Source of the DNA: Arsenicicoccus sp. oral taxon 190 | Lineage (GTDB): Bacteria; Actinomycetota; Actinomycetes; Actinomycetales; Dermatophilaceae | Direction of reading: 5' to 3' | DNA: 64,000 nucleotides | NCBI RefSeq assembly: GCF_001189535.1 | Contig: NZ_CP012070.1 | Location: 3,038,001 to 3,102,000 of the forward strand | Part shown: piece after piece, positions 41,496-50,983 of the stretch | How the letters are laid out: each line of letters opens with the position of its first letter | How positions within the stretch are numbered: position 1 is the first letter of the stretch | Notes under the pieces: model-generated | What the model was told of the DNA's origin: nothing | The model's input: the letters and a program-made list of their open reading frames with translations, nothing else | The model's database searches: none | Position numbers and translations under genes: made by a program

Positions 41496-43354
41496 TTCTT
41501 GCCCTTCGCCTTGCCGTCCCCGCCGCCGTCGTTGGACAGCGCGGCGATGAAGGCCTCCTGGGGCACCTCGACGCGACCGACCATCTTCATCCGCTTCTTG
41601 CCCTCCTTCTGCTTCTCGAGCAGCTTGCGCTTGCGGCTGATGTCGCCGCCGTAGCACTTGGCGAGGACGTCCTTGCGGATCGCGCGGATGGTCTCGCGGG
41701 CGATGACGCGCGAGCCGATGGCCGCCTGGATCGGCACCTCGAACTGCTGCCGCGGGATGAGCTCGCGCAGCTTGCCGGCCATCATGACGCCGTAGGAGTA
41801 GGCGTTGTCCTTGTGCACGATCGAGCTGAACGCGTCGACCTGCTCGCCCTGCAGGAGGATGTCGACCTTGACCAGGTCGGCGAGCTGGTCGCCGTCGGGC
41901 TCGTAGTCCAGGGAGGCGTAGCCGCGGGTCCGGGACTTCAGCTGGTCGAAGAAGTCGAAGACGATCTCCGCGAGCGGCAGCGTGTAGCGCATCTCCACGC
42001 GCTCCTCGGACAGGTAGTCCATCCCGCGCAGGGTGCCGCGCTTGGCCTGGCACAGCTCCATGATCGCGCCGATGAAGTCGCTGGGGGCCAGGATCGTGGC
42101 GCGGACCACGGGCTCGCGCACGTCGGCGATCTTGCCGTCGGGGAACTCGCTGGGGTTGGTCACCTCGACGAGCCTGCCGTCGTCCATGGTGACCTCGTAC
42201 TCCACGTTGGGCAGCGTCGAGATGAGGTCGAGGCCGAACTCCCGCTCGAGGCGCTCCCGCACGATCTCCAGGTGCAGCATCCCGAGGAAGCCGACGCGGA
42301 AGCCGAAGCCCAGGGCCGCCGACGTCTCCGGCTCGTAGACCAGCGCGGCGTCGTTGAGCTTGAGCTTGTCCAGCGCGTCGCGCAGCAGCGGGTAGTCGGT
42401 GCCGTCGATCGGGTAGAGCCCCGAGAAGACCATGGGCCGCGGGTCGCGGTAGCCGCCGAGCGCCTCGGCCGCGGGCTTGGCCTGGTTGGTGATCGTGTCG
42501 CCGACGCGGGACTGCCGCACGTCCTTGACGCCGGTGATGAGGTAGCCGACCTCGCCGACGCCGAGCCCCTGCGAGGGCATCGGCTCCGGCGAGATGACGC
42601 CGATCTCCAGCAGCTCGTGGGTGGCCCGGGTGGACATCATCTGGATCCGCTCGCGCGGGCTGAGGTTGCCGTCGATGACGCGGACATAGGTCACCACGCC
42701 GCGGTAGGTGTCGTAGACGGAGTCGAAGATCATGGCGCGGGCGGGCTTGTCGGCCTCACCGGTCGGGGCCGGCAGCTGCCGGACGATCTCGTCGAGCAGG
42801 TCCTCGACGCCGACGCCGGTCTTGCCGGACACCTTCAGCACGTCGGACTCGTCGCACCCGATCAGGCCGGCGAGCTCGGCGGCATACTTCTCGGGCTGCG
42901 CGGCCGGCAGGTCGATCTTGTTGAGCACCGGGATGATCGTGAGGTCGTTCTCCATCGCCAGGTAGAGGTTGGCGAGGGTCTGCGCCTCGATCCCCTGCGC
43001 CGCGTCGACGAGGAGCACAGCCCCCTCGCACGCCGCGAGGCTGCGGCTCACCTCGTAGGTGAAGTCGACGTGTCCCGGGGTGTCGATCATGTTGAGGCAG
43101 TAGGTCTGACCGTCGAGCTCCCAGGGCATCCGGACGGCCTGCGACTTGATGGTGATGCCGCGCTCGCGCTCGATGTCCATCCGGTCGAGGTACTGCGCCC
43201 GCATCGCCCGCTCCTCGACCACGCCGGTCTTCTGGAGCATCCGGTCGGCCAGCGTCGACTTGCCGTGGTCGATGTGGGCGATGATGCAGAAGTTGCGGAT
43301 CTGCTCCGGTGGCGTCGCGTGGGGCTTCAACGCGGTGGTGGCCATGGGAGACAC
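41492..43354 (-). CDS. lepA: Elongation factor 4 (LepA), back-translocating GTPase
   Basis: A 620-residue translational GTPase. G-domain motifs are AHIDHGKSTL, RERGITIKSQ, DTPGHVDF and NKIDLPAAQP. The LepA-specific C-terminal domain includes SYGVMMAGKLRELIPRQQFEVPIQAAIG and the CYGGDISRKRKLLEKQKEGKKRMK basic tail, here extended by KAKGKK. GTG at 43354 with GAGGT seven bases upstream was preferred; ATG 43345 is in frame. It forms an operon with trmB. Confidence 0.96.
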   Translation of the reverse strand: MSPMATTALKPHATPPEQIRNFCIIAHIDHGKSTLADRMLQKTGVVEERAMRAQYLDRMDIERERGITIKSQAVRMPWELDGQTYCLNMIDTPGHVDFTYEVSRSLAACEGAVLLVDAAQGIEAQTLANLYLAMENDLTIIPVLNKIDLPAAQPEKYAAELAGLIGCDESDVLKVSGKTGVGVEDLLDEIVRQLPAPTGEADKPARAMIFDSVYDTYRGVVTYVRVIDGNLSPRERIQMMSTRATHELLEIGVISPEPMPSQGLGVGEVGYLITGVKDVRQSRVGDTITNQAKPAAEALGGYRDPRPMVFSGLYPIDGTDYPLLRDALDKLKLNDAALVYEPETSAALGFGFRVGFLGMLHLEIVRERLEREFGLDLISTLPNVEYEVTMDDGRLVEVTNPSEFPDGKIADVREPVVRATILAPSDFIGAIMELCQAKRGTLRGMDYLSEERVEMRYTLPLAEIVFDFFDQLKSRTRGYASLDYEPDGDQLADLVKVDILLQGEQVDAFSSIVHKDNAYSYGVMMAGKLRELIPRQQFEVPIQAAIGSRVIARETIRAIRKDVLAKCYGGDISRKRKLLEKQKEGKKRMKMVGRVEVPQEAFIAALSNDGGGDGKAKGKK

Positions 43355-43430
43355 GGGGCGACTACCTCAACTTGGGGTCCGGGGAGCACAGGGCACGGTC
43401 AGCTCCCCAGTCTCCCACAGGTCGCCCAGC

Positions 43431-43441
43431 CCGTATGCCGC
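43431..43441 (+). repeat. Copy of the 11-bp motif CCGTATGCCGC
   Basis: An intergenic copy between the lepA start and the stop of the efflux permease. Confidence 0.6.
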
Positions 43442-43458
43442 CCCCGCCCCCGCCCCGG

Positions 43459-44661
43459 TCAGGCGGCTCGGCGCTGGAGCAGGGCGCTCCACGCGGTGAC
43501 GGCCAGGCCCAGGACGGCCAGCACCACCCCCACCCGGCTGGGCCAGGCATAGCCCCAGCCCGCCGCCAGGACCAGCGACCCGAGCCACGCGCCGAGCGCG
43601 TTGGCGACGTTGAGCGTGGAGTGGTTGAGCGCGGCGGCCAACGACTGCCCCTCGTGGGCGACGTCCATCAGGCGGGTCTGCAGCAGCGGGACGAGCATGC
43701 TGGGGAGCATCCCGAGGACGAAGGTCGCGGCGAGGCCGACCACGGCATACGGCAGCAGCAGGGCGTAGACGGCGAGCAGCGCCCCGATCAGCACCAGCAG
43801 CACCGCGATGCCGCGCAGGATGCCGTGCCGCGCCACCCGCCCCGCGAGCGCGGCGCCCGTCGTCGACCCGGTGCCGTAGAGCGCCAGGATCCACGGGACC
43901 GCCCCGGCCGACCACCCGCCGAGCGTCTGCAGCGTCGGTGAGATGTAGGCGTAGGTCGAGAACATCCCGCCGAACCCGACCGTCCCGATGGCCAGGGCCA
44001 GCCACACCTGCGGCCGGCGCAGCGTCGACAGCTCGCGGCGCACCGATGCCCCGGGGTTGCCCGGCTGGTGCGGCACCAGGGTCGACACCGCGGCCATGGT
44101 GAGCAGGCCGAGGACCCCCACGACGGCGTAGGCCTGCTGCCAGCCCAGCACCTGGCCGAGCCAGGTCGCCGCGGGGACCCCGACGATGTTGGCGACGGTC
44201 AGCCCCATGAGGACGTGGGAGACGGCCTGCGTGCGGCGCCGGTCGTCCACGAGCGACGCGGCGACCAGCGACGCGATCCCGAAGTAGGCGCCGTGGGGCA
44301 GCCCCGCGAGGAAGCGCAGGAGCATCAGCGGCCCGTAGCTCGTCACCAGCAGGCTCGCCAGGTGGGCCACGGCGAAGACCGCCATCAGCGCCACGAGCAC
44401 CCGCCGGCGCGGCAGCCGCGACGCCAGGACCGCCAGGGTCGGCGCGCCCACCACCACACCCAGCGCGTAGGCCGACACCAGGTGCCCGGCCGTCGGGATG
44501 TCGACACCGACGCCGTGGGCGATCTCGGGCAGCATCCCCATCGACGCGAACTCCGTCGTCCCGATGGCGAACCCACCCACGGCGAGGGCGAGGATCGCCG
44601 GGCCCGCGTGACGGCGCGGCGCCTCCTGCGGGGGCGCGGCGAGGGGGTCGTCGGGCGGCAT
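43459..44661 (-). CDS. MFS transporter, AraJ-like (DHA1 family) efflux permease
   Basis: A 400-residue protein with about twelve hydrophobic segments. The MFS loop motif reads LASRLPRRRVLVALM, and the start resembles AraJ/NepI-type sugar or nucleoside efflux proteins (GGFAIGTTEFASMGMLPEIA). The substrate is unknown. The start codon lies inside a copy of the CCGTATGCCGC motif (44655-44665). Divergent from the PemK-like gene. Confidence 0.88.
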   Translation of the reverse strand: MPPDDPLAAPPQEAPRRHAGPAILALAVGGFAIGTTEFASMGMLPEIAHGVGVDIPTAGHLVSAYALGVVVGAPTLAVLASRLPRRRVLVALMAVFAVAHLASLLVTSYGPLMLLRFLAGLPHGAYFGIASLVAASLVDDRRRTQAVSHVLMGLTVANIVGVPAATWLGQVLGWQQAYAVVGVLGLLTMAAVSTLVPHQPGNPGASVRRELSTLRRPQVWLALAIGTVGFGGMFSTYAYISPTLQTLGGWSAGAVPWILALYGTGSTTGAALAGRVARHGILRGIAVLLVLIGALLAVYALLLPYAVVGLAATFVLGMLPSMLVPLLQTRLMDVAHEGQSLAAALNHSTLNVANALGAWLGSLVLAAGWGYAWPSRVGVVLAVLGLAVTAWSALLQRRAA

Positions 44662-44732
44662 ACGGCTGCTCCTGGAGGTCGACGGGGGTGGGGGTGCGGC
44701 TCGACGACCTCGGCAAGCGCTAACGTCCCACT

Positions 44733-45278
44733 ATGGCATCACTCGGCAGGAGGCTCGTCCGCGCGCTCACGGGCATCGTCGTCGATGCGGCCCGCCGCGC
44801 CGGCGACGAGCAGCGCGGTCGGACGGACCGGCGACGCCCCTCCCCCCAGCGAGCACCCGAGCCGGCGACGCGCGCGTATGCCGGGGACTACACCGGGCTG
44901 CCGGAGCTGACCTACGCCCCGGTCGACGACGACCTGCCCGACCCGGGCGAGGTGGTGTGGGCGTGGGTGCCCTACGAGGAGGACCACAGCCGGGGCAAGG
45001 ACCGCCCGGTGCTGGTCGTCGGGCGCCACCGCGAGCACCTGCTGGCGCTGCCGATGACCAGCAAGGACCACGACCGCGACGCCGAGCAGGAGGCGTCGCA
45101 GGGGCGCCACTGGTGCGACATCGGCTCGGGCGCCTGGGACGCGCGCGGTCGCCCGAGCGAGGTGCGCGTCGACCGGGTGCTGCAGCTGGACCCGGGGACC
45201 GTGCGTCGGATCGGTGCGACGCTGCCGCCCGAGACGTTCGCGCTGGTGGCGCAGGCCGTGCGCGCGCGGCGCGCCTGA
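44733..45278 (+). CDS. PemK/MazF-like toxin-family protein, no adjacent antitoxin
   Basis: A 181-residue protein. The MazF/PemK barrel begins at about residue 72 (GEVVWAWVPYEEDHSRGKDRPVLVVGRH), preceded by a charged 70-residue extension. The fold continues through LLALPMTSKDHDRD and EVRVDRVLQLDPGTVRRIG. MazF proteins cleave mRNA, but no antitoxin ORF is next to it, and many actinobacterial members of this type are stand-alone. A TAACGT hexamer lies six bases before the ATG with no ribosome-binding site, so it is probably leaderless. Confidence 0.82.
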   Translation: MASLGRRLVRALTGIVVDAARRAGDEQRGRTDRRRPSPQRAPEPATRAYAGDYTGLPELTYAPVDDDLPDPGEVVWAWVPYEEDHSRGKDRPVLVVGRHREHLLALPMTSKDHDRDAEQEASQGRHWCDIGSGAWDARGRPSEVRVDRVLQLDPGTVRRIGATLPPETFALVAQAVRARRA

Positions 45279-45313
45279 CCGTCCGACCCTGACGCCCGAC
45301 CCGCCCCGGGCAC

Positions 45314-45353
45314 GACGACGGGCCGTCACCTCGTGAGGTGACGGCCCGTCGTC
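45314..45353. terminator. Bidirectional hairpin terminator between the PemK-like gene and rpsT
   Basis: Perfect 19-base arms (45314-45332 and 45335-45353) with a two-base loop lie between two convergent genes. It is the strongest hairpin in the window and would serve both transcripts. Confidence 0.92.
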
Positions 45354-45370
45354 AGGCGGGTGCCGCAGGC

Positions 45371-45634
45371 TCAGCCGAGCTTGCCGGCAGCCTTCGCCAT
45401 GGCCGACTTCTTGTTGGCCGCCTGGTTCTTGTGGATGACGCCCTTGCTGACGGCCTTGTCCAACTTGCGGGAGGCCTCGCGCAGGGCGGAGGTGGTCTCC
45501 TCGGTGTTGCCGGCCTCGACCGCAGCGCGGAACTTGCGGACGTAGGTACGCAGCTCGGACTTGTACGCCTTGTTGCGCTCGGTCCGGGCGTTGTTGGTCT
45601 TGATCCGCTTGATCTGGGACTTGATGTTTGCCAC
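45371..45634 (-). CDS. rpsT: 30S ribosomal protein S20
   Basis: An 87-residue basic protein that binds 16S rRNA. The typical start ANIKSQIKRIKTNNARTERNKAYKS and the C-terminal VSKGVIHKNQAANKKSAMAKA are present. GTG at 45634 is preceded by AAGGA at five bases. It is the conserved neighbour of holA and lepA in actinobacteria, here separated from holA by an inserted hydrolase gene. Confidence 0.97.
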   Translation of the reverse strand: MANIKSQIKRIKTNNARTERNKAYKSELRTYVRKFRAAVEAGNTEETTSALREASRKLDKAVSKGVIHKNQAANKKSAMAKAAGKLG

Positions 45635-45734
45635 GAGAATCCTTCGAAAGGTCGGTTGCAGTGCCGTTGAGGGCGGCAGCCGTCCTCGGGACCGGGCGTG
45701 GGGCACCCGTGGGATGAGGAGCGGCTGGGTGGTG

Positions 45735-45769
45735 CTTGCATGCGCGCACGACCAGAGCGCGCACGCAAG
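45735..45769. repeat. Inverted repeat in the rpsT upstream region
   Basis: Arms of 13 bases (45735-45747 and 45757-45769), with one mismatch, are separated by nine bases. It lies about 100 bases upstream of rpsT and may be a leader structure or an operator. S20 is autoregulated in E. coli, but this structure has not been compared with that one. Confidence 0.35.
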
Positions 45770-45835
45770 GGTCAACGTTACCAGAGTCGGGGGTCTCCCC
45801 TGGCCCGTCCCCGGCGGGCGGGCTACGGTCGACCC

Positions 45836-46423
45836 ATGGCCACCGTCGCTCTGTACCCCAGCGTCCTCGGCGTCCGCGCCGGCGTCTTCGACTTCGCCGA
45901 CCGGCTCCGCGCCGCGGGGCACGACGTGCGCATCATCGACTACGCCGACGGGCGGGTCTTCGACGACTACGACTCGGCGACGGCCGAGGCGGACCAGCAC
46001 GACCGGCAGACGGTGCTGGCGCACGCCCTCAAGCTCAGCAAGGACGGCGTGCCGACCGGCATGGTCGTGGCGGGCTTCTCGATGGGCGCGGCGATGGCCG
46101 AGCACGTGGCACTGAAGATGCAGGCCCGGGCGGCCGTCCTCGTCGGTGGTGCCGCCCCCATGACGGCGTGGGGCGACGGCACGACCTGGCCCGCCGACTG
46201 CCCGGTCCAGGTGCACCGCAAGGAGGACGACGACTTCCTCGACGAGGAGGAGGCGCAGGAGGCCATCGGCTCGCTGCGCGCGGGCGGCGCGACCGTCGAC
46301 GACTTCGTCTACCCGGGAGCCGGTCACCTCTTCAACGACAAGGACCTCACCGACGAGTATGACGCCGCCGCCACCGACCTCATGATGGACCGGGTCCTGG
46401 AGCTGCTGGAGACCGTCGACTGA
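45836..46423 (+). CDS. Dienelactone hydrolase-family alpha/beta hydrolase
   Basis: A 195-residue alpha/beta hydrolase resembling the dienelactone hydrolase group. The nucleophile elbow is GFSMGAAMAEH with Ser where classical dienelactone hydrolases have Cys. The His is in YPGAGHLFNDKD and the acidic residue is probably in HRKEDDDFLDEEE. The substrate is unknown. It lies between rpsT and holA, convergent with holA. Confidence 0.85.
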   Translation: MATVALYPSVLGVRAGVFDFADRLRAAGHDVRIIDYADGRVFDDYDSATAEADQHDRQTVLAHALKLSKDGVPTGMVVAGFSMGAAMAEHVALKMQARAAVLVGGAAPMTAWGDGTTWPADCPVQVHRKEDDDFLDEEEAQEAIGSLRAGGATVDDFVYPGAGHLFNDKDLTDEYDAAATDLMMDRVLELLETVD

Positions 46424-46458
46424 CGGCCCGCGCTCCTCGGGCTCGGACCTCCTCGGGC

Positions 46459-47436
46459 TCAGCCGCCGCGGCGCTCGCGCGCGATGGTGAGGATGGCGCG
46501 CTCGACGGCGTAGACCGGGTCCCGGCCACCACCCTTGACGTCGAAGTCGGCCTGCGCCACGGCCTGGATGCACCGGCCGAGCGCCTCGGCCTCCCAGCCG
46601 CCCAGCTCCCGGCGCGCCTTGTCGACCTGCCAGGGCGCCATGCCCAGGGACTTGGCGAGCTGCCCGGACGGCCCCCGCCCGGCGGCACCGACCTTGACGA
46701 GCTGGCGCAGCTTCATGGCGAGGACCGCGACGATGGGCACGGGGTTGTCGCCGCCCGCGATGGCGTGGCGCAGCAGCCGCAGCGCCTCGGAGGCGTTGCC
46801 CGCGATGGCGGCGTCGGCCACCCGGAACCCGGTCGCCTCGACCCGGCCCGCGTAGTAGGTGGACACGACCGCCTCGTCCACGGTGCCGGTCGTGTCCCGG
46901 ACCAGCTGGGAGCACGCCGACTCGAGCTCGCGCACGTCCTTGCCGACGGCCTCCACCAGCGCGCGGACCGCGTCGGGGGTGATCTTGCGCCGGGCCGCGC
47001 GGAACTCCTGGGTGACGAAGGACGACTTGTCGGCGTCGGTCTTGATGGCGGGGCAGTCGATGACGCGGGCGCCGGCCTTCTTGATCGTGTCGAGCACCTT
47101 CTTGCCGCGGTTGCCGCTCTTGTGCAGGACGACCAGCCAGACGTCGTCCGCCGGGGGGCCGCCGAGGTAGGTGAGCAGGTCGGCCTGCAGCTCGTCGGTC
47201 GCCTCGTCGAGGTCGCGCACGACGATGGTCCTGGCGTTGCCGAAGAGGCTGGGGCTGGCGTGCAGGGCGATCTCGCCGCCGTCGTAGCCGCTGCCCTGCA
47301 GGGTCACCGTCTCGAGGTCGGGGTGCAGGCCCTTGATCTCGGCGACGGTCGAGCGCAGCGCCCGGTCGGCCAGCACGCCCTCGGGGCCGGTGACGAGGAC
47401 GAGCGGCGGGATGCGCGAGGCGGGGGGGGCGGTCAC
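46459..47436 (-). CDS. holA: DNA polymerase III subunit delta
   Basis: The clamp-loader subunit that opens the beta clamp. The 325-residue protein has the N-terminal LVLVTGPEGVLADRAL, the VVRDLDEATDELQADLLTYLGGPPADDVWLVVLH region, and a C-terminal collar domain including LGMAPWQVDKARREL. GTG at 47436 was chosen because the family fold begins a few residues after it; an upstream GTG at 47460 is in frame. Confidence 0.92.
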   Translation of the reverse strand: MTAPPASRIPPLVLVTGPEGVLADRALRSTVAEIKGLHPDLETVTLQGSGYDGGEIALHASPSLFGNARTIVVRDLDEATDELQADLLTYLGGPPADDVWLVVLHKSGNRGKKVLDTIKKAGARVIDCPAIKTDADKSSFVTQEFRAARRKITPDAVRALVEAVGKDVRELESACSQLVRDTTGTVDEAVVSTYYAGRVEATGFRVADAAIAGNASEALRLLRHAIAGGDNPVPIVAVLAMKLRQLVKVGAAGRGPSGQLAKSLGMAPWQVDKARRELGGWEAEALGRCIQAVAQADFDVKGGGRDPVYAVERAILTIARERRGG

Positions 47437-47485
47437 GGGACACAGCCTGCCACGGGGCACCGACAGGCCCTCGCGTTCGGCTCCC

Positions 47486-49756
47486 TCAGGCCTCGTCGAA
47501 GGCGAACCCGGCCTGCGGCTGCAGCGAGAGCCTCAGCGCCGCCAGGCGCGCCTCGACCACCTCGGCGTCGAGCTCGAAGTGGTCGGCCAGCTCGTCCAGG
47601 GACAGCCCGGCGTCGACCCCCTCGCGCAGCTCGGCGTCCTGGTCGTCGGTCCAGGCGTGCCCGCCCGTGACGGCGCTGCGCGTCGACGGGGGCGCGGGGT
47701 GGGGCTCGGTCGCGGACGGGCGGGGCGTGGCCGACACGGCGTCCTGGGTGACCTCCCCCGTGAGCGAGCGCAGCGCCGGCTCGTGCACCGGCGTCACCGG
47801 GCCCGCGGTCCGGTCGAGGCGGCGCAGGGCACCGAGCACCAGCTCCCGGTCCGTCGTCGGCCAGAACGGCGGCAGCGACCGCTGCAGGAAGCCCGCGTAG
47901 CGCGCCGTGATCATCCGGGAGTCGAGGAAGGCCACGACGCCGCGGTCGTCGCCGCGACGGATCAGCCGCCCCGCCCCCTGGGCCAGCCGCAGCGCGGCGT
48001 GGGTCGCCGCCACGGCCATGAAGCCGTTGCCGCCGACCCGGCCGATCGCCTCGGTGCGCGCCGAGGTCAGGGGGTCGTCCGGCCGGGGGAAGGGGATCCG
48101 GTCGATGATGACGAGCTGGCACGCGGTGCCCGGCACGTCCACGCCCTGCCACAGCGTCAGCGTCCCGAAGAGCGCCACCCGGGGCTCGCGCGCGAACTGC
48201 CGCACCAGCGTGGTGGTCTGGTCCTCCCCCTGGCACAGCACCTGGATGTCGGTCCCATCCGCGGCGAACCGCTCCCGCAACGCCTCCGTGGCCGCCTGCG
48301 CCCCGCGCATCGACGAGAAGAGCCCGAGCGCGCGTCCGCCGGCCGCCCGCACCAGCGCCTCGATCTCGTCCAGCGTCTGCTCGGCGGTGCCGTCGCGGCC
48401 GGGCTGCGGCAGGTGCTTGGCGACATACGCGATCGCCTGTCGGGGGTAGTCGAAGGGCGAGCCGACGTCGAGCCCGGACCAGGCCGGCGCGCCCGCGCCG
48501 CGCAGCCCCAGCGTGCCGGCCACGGCGTCGAAGCTGCCGCCCAGCTCCAGCGTGGCGGAGGTCATCACCACCGTGCGGTCGCCGAAGACCTTGTCGCGCA
48601 GGTCCATCGCCACGCTCATCGGCGCGACCCGCAGCACCCCGCCCCGGCGCGGGTCCTTGGACAACCACACGACGTCGAGCTCGCGGCCCTCCAGGATCCG
48701 CTCCGCCGTGTCGAAGACCTCCTCCACCGCGGCCTGGGCGACCTTGCGCGCCCCCGCGTCGGCATCCTCCGCCTGTCCCTTGTCGGGCTTGAGCTCGGAC
48801 TGGATCCCGCGCGCGGTGTCGCGCACCCGCATCAGCGCCTGCACGAGCGCGGTGGGCGGGGCGTCGAGGCGGCCCTCCTCGAGGCCGTCGAGGACCTCGC
48901 CGAGGACGTCGCCGGCCTCGGCGAGCGCCGACCCGTCGGCGAGCCTGCCGCACCGCCGCGAGGCGGTGGCCACGGACCCGGCGCCCAGCTCGTCGGTGAC
49001 GGTCGCGGTGACGCGGTCCACGAGCTCGTGGGCCTCGTCCACCACCAGCACGTCGTGCTCCGGCAGCATCACCCGCCCCTCGAACGCGTCGATCGCCATG
49101 AACGAGTGGTTGGTGACGACGGCGTCGACCTCCTTGGCCGCCTCCCGCGCCCGCTCCACGAAGCACTCAGCCCGCTGGGGACACTTGGTACCCAGGCACT
49201 CTCGCGCGCTGACGCTCACCTGCCGCCAGGCCCGCTCGGTGACACCGGGGACCAGCTCGTCGCGGTCGCCGGAGACCGTGTGCTCGGCCCAGGAGCGCAG
49301 CCGCAGCACCTCCTGCCCCAGCCGCCCGACGGTGGCGTCGACCGCGCCCACGCCCAGCAGCGCGTCGGCGTCGTCGTCCGGGATCCCGCCGTCGAGCTTG
49401 TGCCGGCAGACATAGTTGCGGCGTCCCTTGACCAGCGCGTATGTCGGTCGCCTGCCCGCGATCGGGGCCACCGCCTCGGCGAGCCGCGGCAGGTCCCGGT
49501 CGACGATCTGCGCCTGCAGCGCGAGCGTGGCCGTGGCGATGACGACGGGATGGTCGGAGTCCATGGCGTGCAGCAGGCTCGGCACGAGGTAGGCGAGCGA
49601 CTTGCCGGTGCCCGTCCCCGCCTGGACCAGCAGGTGCTCGTCCCGGTCGATGGCGTCGGACACGGCCCGGGCCATCTGGACCTGGCCGGGCCGGGTGGTG
49701 CCGCCGACCCCTCCGACGGCGGCGTCGAGGTAGCGGTCCAGGTCTGGGTGAGGCAC
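47486..49756 (-). CDS. dinG: ATP-dependent DNA helicase DinG-like (XPD family)
   Basis: A 756-residue superfamily 2 helicase. Motif I is AGTGTGKSLAYLVP, and the iron-sulfur cluster cysteines lie in NYVCRHKLDGG, ECLGTKCPQRAECF. The DEAH box is VVDEAHELVDR and motif VI is QGAGRLIRRGDDRG. The C-terminal 80 residues (TDDQDAELREGVDAGLSLDELADHF) form an extra helical domain common in actinobacterial homologs. It unwinds DNA with 5' to 3' polarity in related enzymes. Divergent from the PRPP synthetase-like gene. Confidence 0.92.
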   Translation of the reverse strand: MPHPDLDRYLDAAVGGVGGTTRPGQVQMARAVSDAIDRDEHLLVQAGTGTGKSLAYLVPSLLHAMDSDHPVVIATATLALQAQIVDRDLPRLAEAVAPIAGRRPTYALVKGRRNYVCRHKLDGGIPDDDADALLGVGAVDATVGRLGQEVLRLRSWAEHTVSGDRDELVPGVTERAWRQVSVSARECLGTKCPQRAECFVERAREAAKEVDAVVTNHSFMAIDAFEGRVMLPEHDVLVVDEAHELVDRVTATVTDELGAGSVATASRRCGRLADGSALAEAGDVLGEVLDGLEEGRLDAPPTALVQALMRVRDTARGIQSELKPDKGQAEDADAGARKVAQAAVEEVFDTAERILEGRELDVVWLSKDPRRGGVLRVAPMSVAMDLRDKVFGDRTVVMTSATLELGGSFDAVAGTLGLRGAGAPAWSGLDVGSPFDYPRQAIAYVAKHLPQPGRDGTAEQTLDEIEALVRAAGGRALGLFSSMRGAQAATEALRERFAADGTDIQVLCQGEDQTTTLVRQFAREPRVALFGTLTLWQGVDVPGTACQLVIIDRIPFPRPDDPLTSARTEAIGRVGGNGFMAVAATHAALRLAQGAGRLIRRGDDRGVVAFLDSRMITARYAGFLQRSLPPFWPTTDRELVLGALRRLDRTAGPVTPVHEPALRSLTGEVTQDAVSATPRPSATEPHPAPPSTRSAVTGGHAWTDDQDAELREGVDAGLSLDELADHFELDAEVVEARLAALRLSLQPQAGFAFDEA

Positions 49757-49852
49757 GCCGCAACCCTAGGCCACGGCACCGACAGACCCCCTCCGCCGTC
49801 CGTCGATATGCTGGGCCGAGCCAGCTCCCCGTCCCCTGCGAAGGTGGCCCCC

Positions 49853-50836
49853 GTGCGCGACATAGTGGTCTTCTCCGGCAGTGCCCACGCCGAGCTGGCG
49901 CAGCGGATCTGCGACGAGCTGGGCGTCCCGCTGTCGGGGGTGGACGTGGTCCGCTTCAGCAACGACTGCCTGCAGGTCCAGCTGCTGGAGAACTGCCGGC
50001 AGAAGGACGTCTACCTCATCCAGCCGCTGGTGCCGCCGACCCAGGAGCACCTCTTCGAGCTGCTGCTGATGATCAACGCGGCCCGCGGCGCGTCCGCCGC
50101 CTCGGTGACCGCCGTGATGCCGCACTTCGCCTACGCCCGCTCCGACAAGAAGGACGCGTCGCGGATCTCCTTCGGCGGGCGCATGGTCGCCGACCTCATC
50201 CAGACCGCGGGGGCGCACCGGGTGCTGACGATGACCCTGCACGCGCCGCAGGTCCACGGCTTCTTCTCGGTCCCGGTGGACCACCTCACCGCGACCGGCG
50301 TGCTGGCCGACCACTTCCGGGGGCGGGACCTCGGCAAGCACGTCGTGGTCTCCCCGGACTTCGGCAACGCCAAGACGGCGTCGCTGCTGGCCCGGCTGCT
50401 CGGGCTGCCCGTCGCGGCGGGCTCCAAGCAGCGCAAGGCCGACGACAAGGTGGAGATCGAGATGATCGTCGGGGACGTGGCCGGCAAGACCGCGATCGTG
50501 CTCGACGACGAGATCGCCACGGGCGGGTCCATCGTCGAGCTGCTCGACAAGCTGCGCGAGGCGGGCTGCACCAGCGCGGCGGTGGCGTGCACCCACGGGC
50601 TCTTCACCGGCCGGGCCGTGGAGCGGCTGCGCCGGCACCCCATGATCAGCGAGGTCGTCACCACCGACACGGTGCCGGCGCCGGCGGACTGGCCGGAGCT
50701 CACGATCTGCTCCACGGCCGACCTCTTCGCCGAGGCGATCGCCCGGATCCACGCGGGCGCGTCGATCTCGAGCCTGTTCGACGGCGTCGACCCGGCCTAC
50801 GCGCCGCCGCAGATGCGGCTCGACTTCAGCTCCTGA
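49853..50836 (+). CDS. Ribose-phosphate diphosphokinase (PRPP synthetase)
   Basis: This enzyme makes PRPP from ribose 5-phosphate and ATP. The 327-residue protein has the N-terminal IVVFSGSAHAELAQRI, the ATP-binding YARSDKKDASRISFG, and the PRPP-binding IVLDDEIATGGSIVEL. It is moderately different from the standard actinobacterial Prs (the catalytic flexible-loop region is less canonical), so it may be a second paralog. GTG at 49853 with AAGGTGG five bases upstream; ATG 49808 is in frame. No purine gene is adjacent. Confidence 0.88.
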   Translation: MRDIVVFSGSAHAELAQRICDELGVPLSGVDVVRFSNDCLQVQLLENCRQKDVYLIQPLVPPTQEHLFELLLMINAARGASAASVTAVMPHFAYARSDKKDASRISFGGRMVADLIQTAGAHRVLTMTLHAPQVHGFFSVPVDHLTATGVLADHFRGRDLGKHVVVSPDFGNAKTASLLARLLGLPVAAGSKQRKADDKVEIEMIVGDVAGKTAIVLDDEIATGGSIVELLDKLREAGCTSAAVACTHGLFTGRAVERLRRHPMISEVVTTDTVPAPADWPELTICSTADLFAEAIARIHAGASISSLFDGVDPAYAPPQMRLDFSS

Positions 50837-50983
50837 GTCGCCGTCACCCTCGGCGAGCTGCCACCGGGGGTCAGCGACGCCGGGTCCCCCGTTCGGCCCT
50901 GCGAAGACCCAGCCTGGTGCACGTTGGGTCATAGCGGGCCTAGCCTGGCGAGCGCGGGCAGTCGCGGACGACCTGGGGGGACC

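Noticed and set aside
50865..50891. CGGGGG/CCCCCG hairpin after the PRPP synthetase as a terminator
   Set aside because: The arms are only six bases with a 15-base loop, which is expected by chance at this GC content.
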